Source of the DNA: Desulfonatronospira thiodismutans ASO3-1
GTDB lineage: Bacteria > Desulfobacterota > Desulfovibrionia > Desulfovibrionales > Desulfonatronovibrionaceae
Assembly (NCBI RefSeq): GCF_000174435.1
Contig: NZ_ACJN02000002.1
Span: 124,001-188,000, forward strand
Length of the DNA stretch: 64,000 bases
Direction: 5' to 3'
The notes beneath the pieces were generated by a model, which was given only the letters and a program-made list of their open reading frames with translations, was not told where the DNA came from and made no database searches. Positions 8,442-16,222 of this stretch are shown one piece after another. Positions within the stretch are counted from its first letter, which is position 1, and each line of letters starts with the position of its first letter. Made by a program: the position numbers and the translations under genes.

Positions 8442-9536
8442 CTAATCCTTACGCTTCAGTTCCCTGGCTACGTTTACGATCACAAAGAGCATGAGGACTC
8501 CCAGGACGGTAAAGTTCAGCCAGTGCGGCGGGGGCTGGATGACCTCCCACATGGACAGGGCCCTGGTAATAAGACCCCAGCAGGAAAAGCCCATGAGCCC
8601 GATGAGCAGCCAGCGGACAAAGCCGGCCTTGATCTGGACCAGGACCAGGGCGCCGAAGAGACCGCCCACAACCTGCCCGGCCAGCCAGGGAGCGGCAAAC
8701 ATGGGAATGAGCGCACCCATTATGAAATAGGGCCAGACCGCAACACAGTCTCCCATGCCCAGCAGGACCACGCTGTTGGCCGCAGCCACCTTCATGGGTG
8801 TGCCGGCAACGACGTTCTGGAAGGGAACCATGGCCCAGCCTGCGCCCATGCCGAAAAACCCGGAGACAAGACCGACAATCAAAATGGCTGCGAAGAGCCA
8901 GCCCATATTGGTCAGGCCGTAGTCCACCACCTTTTTCAGGGAGGGCTCATAAAAAGGCTGGCGCAGATTCAGGGCCTCGGTGATCTTGTCCGATTTCTTC
9001 ACGTCCGGCCATTCAACCTTTTTTCCGCCCATAATAAAATAAACCACCAGGCCGCCTATGAGCAGGCCCAGCATCATGCGTACCAGGCCCTCACCGAAAT
9101 CCCCCAGGTGGGCGGCCACGATCACTGCTCCCTGGGCCCCGGAGAAAGCGGCGACGGCAAAAGCCACGCAGAGAAAGATGCACATCTTGAGGTTGGCCAG
9201 GCCGCTGCGCATTACAGGTCCTGTGGCCATTAGACCGCTGAACATGGCCACTATGAGCCCAGTCCCCCTGGCAATGACGCTGTCAACCGGGGTGAAGGCC
9301 ATGACCAGAGGAGTAAAGAGCACTCCTCCGCCGATTCCTCCGATGGTGGCCAGAATGGCGATAATGGTACTGGCGATGAAGAATCCCACCAGCCAGCCTA
9401 CCAGAACTCCACCGGGCATGCCCCCTTCGGGGACGGGCACGAAAGGGGCCGCCACTGCCAGCACACCGTAAGAAAGCACCGCCAGCGCTATCATGATGTT
9501 CAGCTCAAGCCAGGGCGACTTCAACCACTTGGACAT
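8442..9536 (-). CDS. TauE/SafE family permease, left copy
   Basis: Integral membrane permease of 364 residues with about eight hydrophobic helices in two repeats. It carries the family's glycine-rich elements GGIGGGVLFTP (first half) and GFFGMGAGWAMVP (second half). The TauE/SafE family exports or imports sulfite, sulfonates and related sulfur anions. The central cytoplasmic loop (GGKKVEWPDVKKSDKI) is conserved in the second copy at 13526-14620, and the two proteins appear roughly 80 percent identical by eye. A strong GAGGAGGGGAG site precedes the ATG. First gene of the minus-strand cassette. Sulfate, sulfite or thiosulfate transport is inferred from family and from the sat cluster 6.7 kb away. 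Confidence 0.9.
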   Translation of the reverse strand: MSKWLKSPWLELNIMIALAVLSYGVLAVAAPFVPVPEGGMPGGVLVGWLVGFFIASTIIAILATIGGIGGGVLFTPLVMAFTPVDSVIARGTGLIVAMFSGLMATGPVMRSGLANLKMCIFLCVAFAVAAFSGAQGAVIVAAHLGDFGEGLVRMMLGLLIGGLVVYFIMGGKKVEWPDVKKSDKITEALNLRQPFYEPSLKKVVDYGLTNMGWLFAAILIVGLVSGFFGMGAGWAMVPFQNVVAGTPMKVAAANSVVLLGMGDCVAVWPYFIMGALIPMFAAPWLAGQVVGGLFGALVLVQIKAGFVRWLLIGLMGFSCWGLITRALSMWEVIQPPPHWLNFTVLGVLMLFVIVNVARELKRKD

Positions 9537-9929
9537 AATCTCCCCTCCTCAGTGTGAAATTTTTCTCAATTTTGGACTAAGCCTTAACAACCCGTGCCTG
9601 CTTGTCTGGGGCAGGCAAGAGACCCTGAACCTGATCCAGGACGGCATCATCCAGAAACCTCAACCAGTTGGCCGGACATGCAAGGACAAACCTGTCCGGC
9701 AAAAAATACACCCGGATTGGTGTTAATAAAGTCTTATTCCACATAACTTGTTTCCAGCTTCCTTGCAACATAAAAAACATGCCTGTAGCAATTTGCAACC
9801 CTGGCCCCAGGATACGCAGGCTGAATCTCTTATTCGCTCGCGGTTGACACCCGTGAAAAAAAGAGCAAAAATATTGAATGTTTTTTTAAATAAAATCCCA
9901 TAAAACAGCCGACTTCGGAGAAGAACTTC
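9537..9929. other. Divergent intergenic region between the left TauE cassette and the CgeB-like gene
   Basis: Contains no supported gene. It holds a candidate sigma-54 promoter on the minus strand (9794-9809), an 8-bp inverted repeat GCCGGACA/TGTCCGGC at about 9671-9700, and a TTGACA box at 9844-9849 facing the CgeB-like gene without a good -10 partner. Confidence 0.55.
9794..9809 (-). promoter_or_regulatory. Candidate sigma-54 (-24/-12) promoter for the left TauE cassette
   Basis: Minus strand reads TGGGGC-CAGGG-TTGCA. The GG and GC dinucleotides have the required 12-base offset and the -12 element TTGCA is perfect; the -24 element matches at TGG and C. The implied start near 9783 would give a leader of about 245 bases to the TauE ATG at 9536. 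Confidence 0.45.
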
Positions 9930-11024
9930 ATGAAACGGGTATTTGAAGGCCCTGCCAAAACCTCGGGCAAGAAACAGGTCACCATAGAAGGCCCCATCGC
10001 CGGAAACAGATGGACATGGGTTGTGGAATCAGGGTTTTACTCCATGGGACTGGAGTCGGCCATCCATTTTCATGACTGCCCCGAGCCCATGTCCAGGATC
10101 TCCAATCGAATGCACCACCTCATGAGAAAGTTCGGACTGCCCGGCACATTCGTGGAATGGGAAACCATGTCCAACCATCGCCTGCGGGATATGGTCAAGA
10201 AAAACAAGACCCCCCTTGTTGTCAGCCTGCAGGGTCTAATTGACCGTCAGACCGTGGAGAATATCCGTGAACTAAACCCCATTATCCGCATCATTTACTG
10301 GTGGGGTCCGCCTGTTCGCCGGGAAGACCAGATAGACAGGATCATGGAAGTTGACGAGCTGGTGGATGTCGTGGCCCTGTCATTTAATAAAGACCTGGAA
10401 AATCTGCGCTCAATGGGAGCCCGGAATGTCGTGCACCTTCCCTTTGCAGCCTGTCCCTACCATCACAGGCTCAAGGTAAAAGTTACCTCGGGCTCCAGAC
10501 GCAAGTACGGCCGGGATGTGATGCTCATTTCGCCTTATGGCGAGTACGAAGAAGAGCTGGTGAGACGGGTCAGCGAAACCCTGGGACAGAAAGTGGACGT
10601 CTGGGGACCCGGATGGAGCGACAATGAATGGGTACGGGCCAATGGTCTGATATTTCCGCCGCGGAACCTGGAGGCCTACGCCTCGTCCACCATTGTAATA
10701 AATACCCACGGAGAGGACTTTGCCCGGCATGACGGACTGAACCCGGCCTTTTTCGAGATACCCGCCGCCGGGGGATTTCAGATAACAGAAAAACAGGCCG
10801 TGGTGGACCGCCAGGATTTCGGCAGGCACGTGGCCACCTTCCAGGATTCCAGGGAGCTTGCTGAGAAGGTCCGCTACTACCTGCACGACCAGGGAGCCCG
10901 CGAATCCATGCGCAGCGCATTGCAGGCCCATATACTGGAACACGAAACCTATGGCCGGCGGCTTTACAATCTGCTGGAATACATGGACAGTGTTCAGGCA
11001 CAAAGCCAGGCCGCTAAGGCTTAG
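9930..11024 (+). CDS. CgeB-like glycosyltransferase-fold protein
   Basis: A 364-residue cytoplasmic protein. The C-terminal third reads like the CgeB/spore-maturation glycosyltransferase group (GT-B fold): NTHGEDF near residue 250, an NPAFFEIPAAGGFQ block, then ARESMRSALQAHILEHETYG and a terminal helix. The N-terminal half carries a Rossmann-like VVSLQGL and IIYWWGPP. GGAGAAG lies 8 bases before the chosen ATG. It stands alone between the mirror TauE cassettes and is transcribed toward the sigma-54 activator. Donor and acceptor are unknown, and its presence beside transport genes is unexplained. Surface glycan or glycoprotein modification is the general expectation for the family. Confidence 0.72.
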   Translation: MKRVFEGPAKTSGKKQVTIEGPIAGNRWTWVVESGFYSMGLESAIHFHDCPEPMSRISNRMHHLMRKFGLPGTFVEWETMSNHRLRDMVKKNKTPLVVSLQGLIDRQTVENIRELNPIIRIIYWWGPPVRREDQIDRIMEVDELVDVVALSFNKDLENLRSMGARNVVHLPFAACPYHHRLKVKVTSGSRRKYGRDVMLISPYGEYEEELVRRVSETLGQKVDVWGPGWSDNEWVRANGLIFPPRNLEAYASSTIVINTHGEDFARHDGLNPAFFEIPAAGGFQITEKQAVVDRQDFGRHVATFQDSRELAEKVRYYLHDQGARESMRSALQAHILEHETYGRRLYNLLEYMDSVQAQSQAAKA

Positions 11025-11151
11025 CCAGAGCCAGCCAGACCGGAATGTTTTTCTGCCCTGAGGCCTGCTTTGCTTATGTCCGGCCCTTTGTCTCACAGAA
11101 AAAACATGGCAAAAGAGCTTAAATTTAACTTCTCATCATAGATAAAAATTT

Positions 11152-12504
11152 ATGCAGAGCCTGAAGCCACCTGAAAAGCCGTGCAACGGATTCAACTGCG
11201 ACATCCTGGAGAGCATCTCTGATGGTGTATTCACCGTGGACGACAAGTGGCTGATCACCTCCTTCAACCGGGCGGCGGAACAGATCACCGGGATCTCCAG
11301 GAACCAGGCCATGGGCCGGCCCTGCTGGGAAGTGTTTCATTCCAGCCTGTGCGAATCAGAGTGCGCCCTGCGCTATACCATGGAGTCAGGCAAGCCCGTT
11401 GTGGGCAAGACCTGCTATTTCGTAGATTCCAGGGGCAGGCGCATCACTGTCAGCGTATCCACATCCGTGCTGAGCAACGATCAGGGAGAAATTACCGGAG
11501 GCGTGGAGACCTTCAGGGATTTAAGCGCCCTGGAAAGTCTGCGCCTGCAGCTCAAGGGCGGCTTCGATATGGGGGAACTCATAAGCCACAGCCCGGCCAT
11601 GCAGAAAGTGCTGGAGCTTACTCCGGCAGTAGCCGAGACCTCCAGTACAGTGCTCATTCAGGGAGAAACCGGCACGGGCAAGGAACTTGTGGCCCGGGCC
11701 ATCCATTCCCTGCACCGGGGCCGCGAAGCTCCGTTTGTGGCGGTCAACTGCGCCGCCCTGCCGGACACCCTGCTGGAATCGGAGCTGTTCGGATACAAGG
11801 CAGGGGCTTTCACCGGGGCTGAGAAGAGCAAGCCGGGCAGATTCGCCCAGGCCAGGGGGGGGACCCTGTTTCTGGACGAAATCGGGGATATGAGCCTGAA
11901 CATGCAGACCAAGCTCCTGCGGGTGCTGCAGGATAGAAGCTTTGAGCCCCTGGGTGCTGTTCAGCCGGAAAAAACTGATGCCCGGATTATCGCCGCGTCC
12001 AACAAGGACCTGGAACAGCTTGTCGAAATGAAGGCCTTCCGCCAGGACCTTTTCTACCGCATCAATGTTGTCCGCATTGATCTGCCGCCCCTGAGAGAAC
12101 GCAAAGAGGACATACCTTTCCTGGTGGATCAGTTCATAGAACGATTCAACCGCCTGTACAACCGGGAGATCACCGGCGTGGACCCACAGGTTCTGTCCCT
12201 GTTTATGGCCCATGACTGGCCGGGAAATATCCGGGAACTGGAAAACGTAATCGAAAGAGCCTTTGTCCTTTGCCGCAGCGGCGAAATCCAGCGCAGCCAT
12301 CTTCCCCGGGAACTGATAATCAGGGAACGTAGAGAAAACGCTCCCACAGACCTGCATACCACTAAACAGGCCCTGGAAGCAGCCAATATATCCCGGGCCC
12401 TGAAACAGACACAGAACAGCATGACCCGGGCGGCCAGGCTCCTGGGAATGCACAGAAGCACCCTGTACCGCAAGATGAAACAACTGGGGCTGATAAAGAT
12501 GTGA
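11152..12504 (+). CDS. Sigma-54-dependent transcriptional activator with PAS sensor domain
   Basis: Enhancer-binding protein of 450 residues. It has an N-terminal PAS domain (about 12-125) with two cysteines in HSSLCESEC, then a sigma-54 AAA+ domain with Walker A GETGTGKE at 171-178. The sigma-54 contact loop GAFTGA is at 218-223, followed by a Walker B LFLDEIGD and the R-finger region. The C-terminal Fis-type helix-turn-helix ends the protein. There is no receiver domain, so it responds to a ligand or redox signal through PAS rather than to a kinase. It lies in the centre of the mirrored TauE cassettes. Candidate -24/-12 promoters at 12812-12827 and 9794-9809 are its obvious local targets. 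Confidence 0.92.
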   Translation: MQSLKPPEKPCNGFNCDILESISDGVFTVDDKWLITSFNRAAEQITGISRNQAMGRPCWEVFHSSLCESECALRYTMESGKPVVGKTCYFVDSRGRRITVSVSTSVLSNDQGEITGGVETFRDLSALESLRLQLKGGFDMGELISHSPAMQKVLELTPAVAETSSTVLIQGETGTGKELVARAIHSLHRGREAPFVAVNCAALPDTLLESELFGYKAGAFTGAEKSKPGRFAQARGGTLFLDEIGDMSLNMQTKLLRVLQDRSFEPLGAVQPEKTDARIIAASNKDLEQLVEMKAFRQDLFYRINVVRIDLPPLRERKEDIPFLVDQFIERFNRLYNREITGVDPQVLSLFMAHDWPGNIRELENVIERAFVLCRSGEIQRSHLPRELIIRERRENAPTDLHTTKQALEAANISRALKQTQNSMTRAARLLGMHRSTLYRKMKQLGLIKM

Positions 12505-12627
12505 ATGCCAATAGTTGTAACAAATCAACCCTTCAATCGATCTTTGTAACCCCCTGATTTTTCAGCCTGCACGGCACACAGGAATACTGAGTGCCGGTAC
12601 ATCTGTAATCTCACTTCTTTCCTCAGC

Positions 12628-12665
12628 CACGCGTCCTGCCACGCGCTTCGCGTGGTTCGCGTGAC
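12628..12665 (-). repeat. 38-bp palindromic repeat, copy 2
   Basis: Exact reverse complement of the 38 bases at 6028-6065. It lies in the 348-base spacer between the sigma-54 activator and the NifX-like gene, about 150 bases upstream of the -24/-12 promoter. Confidence 0.85.
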
Positions 12666-12687
12666 AAGAGCACCACTCCCCCCGCGC

Positions 12688-12727
12688 ATTGATGCATAAT
12701 TGCTACACACACACGCTCAATTGATGC
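12688..12727 (+). promoter_or_regulatory. Candidate upstream activator sites (ATTGATGC direct repeats)
   Basis: ATTGATGC occurs at 12688-12695 and 12720-12727, 32 bases apart (three helical turns) and about 85-125 bases upstream of the -24 element. This position suits enhancer sites of the neighbouring activator. No experimental or database support. Confidence 0.3.
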
Positions 12728-12811
12728 GCATACGCAACACTAATTTTGCCTTTCACCCACAATAAAAGAAAATCATCACGCCATCCCTATTAATTTTGCT
12801 GTACATCTTTC

Positions 12812-12827
12812 TGGTACATTGGATGCA
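12812..12827 (+). promoter_or_regulatory. Sigma-54 (-24/-12) promoter of the NifX-like gene
   Basis: TGGTAC-ATTGG-ATGCA: GG at 12813-12814 and GC at 12825-12826, exactly 12 bases apart. It matches the TGGCAC-N5-TTGCA consensus at all but two positions. The implied start near 12838 lies 15 bases before the ATG at 12853. The upstream gene encodes a sigma-54 activator. Confidence 0.75.
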
Positions 12828-12852
12828 TAGCTTTCGGCCATCGAGGTTAAAG

Positions 12853-13269
12853 ATGAAGCTGGCCGTAAGCATATGGAACGATCTTGTGGCTCCGGTATTT
12901 GATGTTTCAGGCAGAATCATGGTTGTCCAGGCAGCCTCAGGCAGAATCGAAACCCGGGAGCATCACGACCTGTCCGGCCTGGACGGCCTGGCCAGGATAC
13001 GAAGGATTGCCGCCCTGGACATAGAAGTTCTGGTTTGCGGGGCCGTTTCCAGACTATGCCATGACCTTCTTCTTGCCTGGGGCATCAGGGTCATTGCCTG
13101 TGTGTCCGGCAGAGTGGACAGTATATTATCAGCCCTGCTCTCGGGCCAAAGCGATATCCAGGATTTCTTCATGCCTGGCTGCCCTCAGAGCTATCAGACT
13201 CACAACACCAAGTTCCTGGCCTATCTGGCAAATGCCTTGATGCGGATAAATCCCCCGCGGCACGCTTGA
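12853..13269 (+). CDS. NifX/NafY-like (dinitrogenase iron-molybdenum cofactor family) protein
   Basis: A 138-residue single-domain protein starting MKLAVSIWNDLVAPVFDVSG, the typical opening of the NifX/NifB-C-terminal/MTH1175 family (RNase H-like fold that binds Fe-S or Fe-Mo clusters). The middle LVCGAVSR and GIRVIACVSG segments also fit. I chose the ATG at 12853 over an upstream ATG at 12796 because GAGG lies 7 bases before it and the promoter's start site falls between the two. Family members carry metal clusters in nitrogenase and in the orange-protein complex of desulfovibrios, but no nif or orange-protein partner is seen here. It may share a transcript with the right TauE cassette, 256 bases downstream. 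Confidence 0.85.
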   Translation: MKLAVSIWNDLVAPVFDVSGRIMVVQAASGRIETREHHDLSGLDGLARIRRIAALDIEVLVCGAVSRLCHDLLLAWGIRVIACVSGRVDSILSALLSGQSDIQDFFMPGCPQSYQTHNTKFLAYLANALMRINPPRHA

Positions 13270-13281
13270 ATCTGCCCTGGC

Positions 13282-13299
13282 TTGTGAAATATTGCACCA
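13282..13299 (+). promoter_or_regulatory. Candidate Rex operator upstream of right TauE cassette
   Basis: TTGTGAA-ATAT-TGCACCA resembles the Rex consensus TTGTGAA-N4-TTCACAA: left half perfect, right half five of seven. Rex is an NADH-sensing repressor known to control sulfate-reduction genes in Desulfovibrio. It sits 13 bases after the NifX-like stop. Confidence 0.35.
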
Positions 13300-13525
13300 G
13301 TCCGGACCTGCCTCTGTCTCACGCCGGGCTTAGGTGCTTCATCCTCAGGTCCAGCTGCAAAAGGCTTTACCTTGGAGTGCTTCTTCCTGCTTTCAGATGA
13401 CTCAAGATCAACCCGTAACCCCAGGGAGGTTCAAAGCAAAACCAGTAAATCAAAAAAATATACCCAAAGATGTTTTCCAGAGCATAATTGCCATCAAACA
13501 TGAACAATTCACAAAGGAGACAACC

Positions 13526-14620
13526 ATGTCCAAGATGTGGAAGCCGCCCTGGCTGGAACTGAACATAATGCTTGCCTTTGCTGTACTCACCTATATCGCC
13601 ATTCTGGTCAGCGTCACCATTGTACCCACCCCGGAAGGGGGAATGGGCGGAGGAGTCATATGGGGCTGGCTGGTAGGGTTCTTCATTGTCAGCTCCATAA
13701 TAGCTCTCGTGGCCACAGTTGGAGGGATAGGCGGGGGAGTACTTTTTACTCCTTTCATTATGGCCTTTACTCCCGTGGACAGCCTGATTGCCAGGGGCAC
13801 GGGACTCGTGGTGGCCATGTTCAGCGGACTAATGGCCACTGGGCCGGTAGCCAAAAGCGGCCTGGCCAACGTCAAGATGTGCATATTTTTGTGCGTGGCC
13901 TTCGGCATCGCCTGCTTTTCGGGAGCAGTCGGGGCAGTGCTGGTGGCCGAACACCTGGGAGAATGGGGCGAGGCTTTTATACGCCTTTTGCTGGGTCTGC
14001 TTATCGGTGGTCTGATCATTTATTTCATTTTCGGCGGGAAAAAAATCGAATGGCCGGATGTCAAGAAATCAGACAGAATCACACAGGCTCTTGGTCTGCG
14101 TCAGCCTTTCTATGAGCCTTCCCTGAAAAAGGTCGTGGATTACGGACTGACCAACATGGGCTGGCTTTTTGCCGGGATCCTGCTTGTGGGTGCCGGATCA
14201 GGCTTTTTCGGCATGGGCGCAGGCTGGGCCATTGTGCCCTTCCAGAACGTCATCGCCGGCACCCCGGTCAAGGTTGCCGCTGCCAACAGCGTGGTCCTGT
14301 TAGGCATGGGCGACTGCATAGCTGTATGGCCTTACTTTATGATGGGGGCGCTGATCCCCATGTTCGCCGCTCCATGGCTGGCAGGACAGGTAGTGGGAGG
14401 ACTGCTTGGGGCGCTGGTCCTGGTTCAGATCAAGGCCGGTTTCGTGCGCTGGCTGCTCATAGGGCTCATGGGCTTTTCCTGCTGGGGACTCATTACCAGG
14501 GCCCTGTCCATGTGGGATATAATCCAGCGTCCGCCGCACTGGCTGAACGGACTTGTCCTGCTGCTCCTTCTGAGCTTTGTAATGGTCAACATCATCAAGG
14601 AATCCAGGCTCAAGGATTAG
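13526..14620 (+). CDS. TauE/SafE family permease, right copy
   Basis: A 364-residue permease, the same length as the left copy and matching it along its whole length. Differences are mostly conservative and cluster in the first 60 residues and the last helix. It shows GGIGGGVLFTP and GFFGMGAGWAIVP plus the conserved cytoplasmic GGKKIEWPDVKKSD loop. I chose the ATG at 13526, preceded by AAGGAGA, rather than longer upstream openings. First gene of a plus-strand cassette that ends 530 bases before sat. Transport of a sulfur oxyanion is inferred from family and location; direction of transport is not predictable. Confidence 0.9.
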   Translation: MSKMWKPPWLELNIMLAFAVLTYIAILVSVTIVPTPEGGMGGGVIWGWLVGFFIVSSIIALVATVGGIGGGVLFTPFIMAFTPVDSLIARGTGLVVAMFSGLMATGPVAKSGLANVKMCIFLCVAFGIACFSGAVGAVLVAEHLGEWGEAFIRLLLGLLIGGLIIYFIFGGKKIEWPDVKKSDRITQALGLRQPFYEPSLKKVVDYGLTNMGWLFAGILLVGAGSGFFGMGAGWAIVPFQNVIAGTPVKVAAANSVVLLGMGDCIAVWPYFMMGALIPMFAAPWLAGQVVGGLLGALVLVQIKAGFVRWLLIGLMGFSCWGLITRALSMWDIIQRPPHWLNGLVLLLLLSFVMVNIIKESRLKD

Positions 14621-14652
14621 CCGGCCAAACTTAAATCACGGAGGAATACAAA

Positions 14653-15081
14653 ATGACCGAAGATAGACCCCTTGCTCCCCTGCACAACAGGGTTTACGGC
14701 AGTATAGTGTACTGGATCACTTTCACCAGTTGCCTCATCTGTTTTATCGGCCCCATGTTCGCCATGTTCATGCCCGACAATACAGCCATGAACCCCTATT
14801 TCACCTATGCTCTTATCTTTGAAGGCTTGTCCGGAGAGGAGATCTGGGTAGCCCTGTACGGGGAATGGCCCTGGTTTCACAGTGTATGGTGGAAAAACTT
14901 CTTTACCGGAGACGGCTTCACCATGTTCGGAGTCGCCCTGGGAACCACAGTTGCTCTCTGGGCGCTGATCCCTACGATGGTGGTATTCACCAGGGAAAAG
15001 CAGTTTCAGTACGTGATTTTAAGCGCTATTGTCTGCTTTATGGTCATACTGGCTGCTTCCGGGATTGTGAGAATTGGTTAG
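14653..15081 (+). CDS. TauE-associated 3-TM membrane protein, right copy
   Basis: A 142-residue paralogue of the protein at 7958-8410, with helices at about 19-41, 88-113 and 118-139 and the same aromatic loop (YFTYALIFEG, ALYGEWP, KNFFTGDGFTMF). It starts 32 bases after the permease stop, behind a GGAGG site. The C terminus stops right after the last helix and lacks the acidic tail of the other copy. Conservation of the partnership in both cassettes is the best evidence that it is a permease subunit. No named family recognised. Confidence 0.78.
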   Translation: MTEDRPLAPLHNRVYGSIVYWITFTSCLICFIGPMFAMFMPDNTAMNPYFTYALIFEGLSGEEIWVALYGEWPWFHSVWWKNFFTGDGFTMFGVALGTTVALWALIPTMVVFTREKQFQYVILSAIVCFMVILAASGIVRIG

Positions 15082-15090
15082 TCTTCACCC

Positions 15091-15118
15091 GGAAACGGTT
15101 CTTTCCACGTTTCCGGAA
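15091..15118 (+). repeat. 9-bp hairpin between the 3-TM gene and usp (right cassette)
   Basis: CCGGAAACG and CGTTTCCGG separated by ten bases, in the 161-base gap before usp. The left cassette has different hairpins in the equivalent gap. The sequence just before and into this stem recurs near 7063-7082. Confidence 0.6.
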
Positions 15119-15242
15119 AGAAAACAAACAGGTTCCACCAACCCGGCCTGCCGGCACCTGGAACCTGGTTGACGCAGATCATGTCCGCAAAAAAACAGTT
15201 TACCAGTATGCAGTTTGCGTGCTGGATGAAAGGAGATTTCTC

Positions 15243-15692
15243 ATGCCGGAAATAAAAAGAATACTCTTGCCGGTTGTTTTTTCAGACAACGACAACCTGG
15301 CCGCTGGCTATGCCCGCCAGATCGCCATGTGCGCCGGGTCCGAGGTGGACCTGGTCCACGTTACCCCGCACATAGATTTTATCAGCGAAGACATTCTCCA
15401 GTCTGTGTACACAAGTCATGTGGGCTATGAAAAAGAAGTGGCGGAAAAACTCATGGACACCTTTATTGAAAAGGCCCTTCCCGGGGTGAAGGTCCGCAAA
15501 AAGACTGTTCTCAAGGGGCAGCCCGCTGATGAGATCCTGAACTACGCCCGGGAGAACTCAGTCAACATGATTGTTCTGCCCACCCATACCCGTAAAGGAC
15601 CTGAAGCATGGTTTGTGGGCTCCGTGGCCGAGCGGGTGACCAAAAAGGCACACTGCCCGGTTCTGCTGGTACATCCGGACCGGCCTGCTTGA
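15243..15692 (+). CDS. Universal stress protein (UspA family), right cassette copy
   Basis: A 149-residue Usp domain, very close to the left copy at 7369-7809 (shared DLVHVTP, ISEDILQSVYTSHVGYEKE, PTHTRKGPEAWFVGS). An AGGAGA site lies 7 bases before the ATG at 15243; the reading frame is open further upstream but has no such site. Third gene of the right cassette, ending 530 bases before sat. As in the left copy the first glycine of the ATP loop is a threonine, so both copies share the same departure from the family rule. Confidence 0.9.
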   Translation: MPEIKRILLPVVFSDNDNLAAGYARQIAMCAGSEVDLVHVTPHIDFISEDILQSVYTSHVGYEKEVAEKLMDTFIEKALPGVKVRKKTVLKGQPADEILNYARENSVNMIVLPTHTRKGPEAWFVGSVAERVTKKAHCPVLLVHPDRPA

Positions 15693-16222
15693 TATATAGT
15701 TGAACATGATAATTGAGCCGGCTGTTGCTTGCCAGGCGTAGCCGGCTCGAAATAACTCCAAAAATTCGAAACTGCCGCAGCACCCCGGCAAGGGCAGAGC
15801 TTTGCCTCTGCGGAACCACTCGTCATGGCTGCTCCAGTACCAGGCGGTGCCGAGGGGTTGAGTGGCCAAGGCCAAAATGATTTAAAAAAAATCATCAGAT
15901 TTTTAAAAAAACTGGTTGCCTTTGAACATAAAATTTTGTATAGGCAGGGATATTTTAAAGCATGATGTCGGTGCGTCCTTGCTTATGATTTTTCGCACAA
16001 TCATTTCAAAGGGATAAGCCGAGCCTGTGAAATAACGCGCTCTGGAGCGTCCAAACAAAAAAAATTGGACCCAAAAGGGTTGCATCCTGTAGAAAATGAA
16101 ATTATTATGTTCATAAATTCACAAAGACGGTTTCGCCATCTATACAACCGTTTCTGTGTATATGCTATTTTTGTTCTTTGAGGCCTGTTTAGGATGTTGA
16201 ACTTAAAACCAAGGAGTTTGCA
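15693..16222. other. sat upstream region
   Basis: No gene is seen. Near its right end is an inverted repeat TATACA-N10-TGTATA (16141-16162) that could be an operator, and a TTCACAA half-site at about 16118. An AAGGAG ribosome-binding site precedes sat. No sigma-70 promoter stands out clearly. Confidence 0.45.

Noticed and set aside
9844-9875. Sigma-70 promoter for the CgeB-like gene
   Set aside because: TTGACA is perfect but no acceptable -10 lies at 16-18 bases; left as a note only.
12853-13269. Nitrogenase or orange-protein cluster
   Set aside because: Only the single NifX-like domain is present; no nif genes and no MinD-type ATPases of the orange-protein complex are nearby.
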